Part shown: in pieces, positions 6,568-7,151 of the stretch
Layout: each line of letters opens with the position of its first letter
How positions within the stretch are numbered: the first letter of the stretch is position 1
NCBI GenBank assembly: GCA_002494645.1
Contig: DACE01000042.1
Location: 250-7,400 of the forward strand
Direction of reading: 5' to 3'
DNA from: Euryarchaeota archaeon UBA256
Lineage (GTDB): Archaea > Thermoplasmatota > Poseidoniia > Poseidoniales > Poseidoniaceae
DNA: 7,151 bases
Translations under genes and position numbers: made by a program
The notes under the pieces: generated by a model
The model's database searches: none
The model's input: only the letters and a program-made list of their open reading frames with translations
Told to the model about the DNA's origin: nothing

Positions 6568-6780
6568 ATGAGCGAAAGGACGCACAACCTCACCATCATG
6601 GGAATGACCTGTGGGGGTTGTTCTGGACGCGTCACAAAGGTCCTCACTCAAACACCCGGCGTCATCAGTGCAACCATCTCTCACGCAACGAACTCCGGAG
6701 TTGTTGTGACCACCGATGCTTTGAGCACGCAAGACGTCATGGGTATCGTCACGAGCACTGGTTTTGACGTAAGTTCCTAA
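6568..6780 (+). CDS. copZ: CopZ-like copper chaperone (heavy-metal-associated domain)
   Basis: Stand-alone HMA protein of 70 residues that would carry Cu+ in the cytosol and hand it to CopA or a copper sensor. The beta-alpha-beta-beta-alpha-beta pattern is complete. The metal loop is GMTCGGC with ligands C15 and C18, followed by SGRVTKVL on helix 1; the protein ends shortly after GFDVSS, as CopZ/Atx1 proteins do. An earlier in-frame ATG at 6550 would add six residues (MEAGKF). I prefer 6568 because GGAGG (6552-6556) then serves as Shine-Dalgarno, it overlaps the first ATG, and MSERTHNLTIMG starts right before beta strand 1. It lies downstream of copA in the same operon. The Gly-Gly between the cysteines is less common than the Ser-Ala of the CopA domain and could help them recognise different partners, but this is speculative. 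Confidence 0.9.
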   Translation: MSERTHNLTIMGMTCGGCSGRVTKVLTQTPGVISATISHATNSGVVVTTDALSTQDVMGIVTSTGFDVSS

Positions 6781-6820
6781 GCGACGGTTTGAAATCCGCG
6801 AGTCACGGCCCACAACTTGC

Positions 6821-6904
6821 GCGGGGGTCGCCCAGCTTGGTCAACGGCGGTGGGTTTAGGTCCCATTCCTTATCGGTTCGCAGGTTCGAATCCTGCCCCC
6901 CGCA
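6821..6904 (+). tRNA. tRNA-Leu (anticodon UAG)
   Basis: The acceptor strands GCGGGGG (6821-6827) and CCCCCGC (6897-6903) pair perfectly, with discriminator A at 6904, as expected for leucine. The D stem is GCC/GGC (6830-6832 with 6846-6848), with loop GG at 6839-6840. The anticodon stem GTGGG/CCCAT (6850-6854 with 6862-6866) holds loop TTTAGGT, giving anticodon TAG at 6857-6859, which reads CUA and probably other CUN codons. A 13-nt variable arm (6867-6879) makes it class II. The T arm is GCAGG-TTCGAAT-CCTGC (6880-6896). No intron is seen and CCA is not encoded, both normal in archaea. It starts 40 nt after copZ on the same strand. The T-rich TCTCTT directly behind it may end transcription. 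Confidence 0.95.
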
Positions 6905-6934
6905 TCTCTTCGCAGTCGCAGGGTTTGAACCAAC

Positions 6935-6948
6935 ATCACGCCGGTGAT
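6935..6948. other. Short hairpin between tRNA-Leu and the convergent gene
   Basis: ATCAC (6935-6939) and GTGAT (6944-6948) form a perfect 5-bp stem around GCCG. It lies between the plus-strand tRNA and the end of the minus-strand gene, where a bidirectional transcript end would be expected. No T-tract follows on either strand, so a terminator role is only a guess, and a repeat this short can arise by chance. Confidence 0.2.
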
Positions 6949-6962
6949 TGAAGGTACGAATT

Positions 6963-7151
6963 CTATTCAACCTCAACGGTGATGTTATCCAAAACATCAT
7001 TGGTGTCGGAGTTGATAATCGTAATGGAAATTTCGCAAGGGTCATGGCCTTCATTGCATAGATCCGTACCATCCTCGGATACAACGATGGATTCCCCAAC
7101 CGAAAGGGTTGCACCTGTTGTTGAAAATTCATAGCTGCATTCCCCCATTCC
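6963..7151 (-). CDS. Unidentified protein, C-terminal fragment (runs off right edge)
   Basis: A minus-strand frame open from the window edge to TAG (complement of 6963-6965), 62 codons. It contains GECSYEFSTTGATLSVGES, then DLCNEGHDPCEISITIINS, and ends in NITVEVE. Alternating polar and hydrophobic residues suggest beta strands. Three cysteines, acidic residues and no Lys or Arg suggest the C-terminal domain of an exported or cell-surface protein, possibly Ig-like, though no signal can be seen here. ATG at 7148 could be a start, but with only three bases beyond it this cannot be tested; I favour a fragment of a larger protein. No family is recognised. It converges on the copper operon and tRNA. 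Confidence 0.5.
   Translation of the reverse strand, partial: GMGECSYEFSTTGATLSVGESIVVSEDGTDLCNEGHDPCEISITIINSDTNDVLDNITVEVE

Noticed and set aside
6373..6813. 146-residue open frame on the minus strand over the copA end and copZ
   Set aside because: Antisense to two motif-complete genes, with no domain and a composition typical of a shadow frame.
6913..6933. T-arm-like string (CGCAGGGTTTGAACC) just after tRNA-Leu, a possible tRNA relic or attachment-site duplicate
   Set aside because: Similarity to the tRNA T arm is short and gapped; no acceptor, D or anticodon arm can be folded around it on either strand, and no integrase is visible.
6803..7132. 109-residue minus-strand open frame over tRNA-Leu and the right-edge gene
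   Set aside because: It runs through the tRNA gene and is out of frame with the more protein-like minus-strand reading that ends at 6963.
1..7151. CRISPR arrays, insertion sequences, terminal repeats
   Set aside because: No regularly spaced repeats, transposase-like protein or flanking direct repeats were seen by eye.

Overview
The window looks archaeal, most likely a marine Euryarchaeota/Thermoplasmatota lineage of the Marine Group II (Poseidoniales) type; the lineage is an inference. Supporting signs are a Sec61-gamma/SecE protein of archaeal form, TATA-box promoters (one placed for a leaderless transcript), GGAGG/GAGGT ribosome-binding sites, and a class II tRNA-Leu with no encoded CCA. 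GC content is moderate in the genes and clearly lower in the 3.85-4.08 kb gap.

Left part (1-3837): two minus-strand genes, the N-terminus of a probable Nudix hydrolase (cut by the window edge) and secE, 7 nt apart. Across a 162-bp intergenic region, two plus-strand genes diverge from them: a zinc-finger-less (type II, CbpA-like) DnaJ and an RNB-family 3'-5' exoribonuclease with RNase R/II catalytic residues but no recognisable N-terminal cold-shock domains. The last two are 38 nt apart and probably cotranscribed.

Middle gap (3838-4079): a short AT-rich stretch. On the minus strand it holds the remains of a small two-helix membrane protein interrupted by an in-frame TAG. On the plus strand it holds a promoter whose TATA box lies in a perfect 10-bp inverted repeat (10-bp spacer), a good candidate operator.

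Right part (4080-6780): a compact copper-homeostasis operon. It encodes a 60-residue protein with nine cysteines (CxCxC, CxCxCxC, CC) that I do not recognise, a P1B-1 Cu+-exporting ATPase (CopA) starting on the base after the small gene's stop codon, and a CopZ-like copper chaperone. The likely logic is a metal-controlled promoter driving export (CopA), cytosolic delivery (CopZ) and metal binding or sensing by the small Cys-rich protein. No DNA-binding regulator is encoded in the window.

End (6781-7151): tRNA-Leu(UAG), a short non-coding gap, and the C-terminal end of an unidentified minus-strand, Cys-containing beta-rich protein that runs off the window.

The most interesting unit is the 4035-4262 segment: candidate operator, leaderless promoter and the new Cys-rich gene fused translationally to copA.
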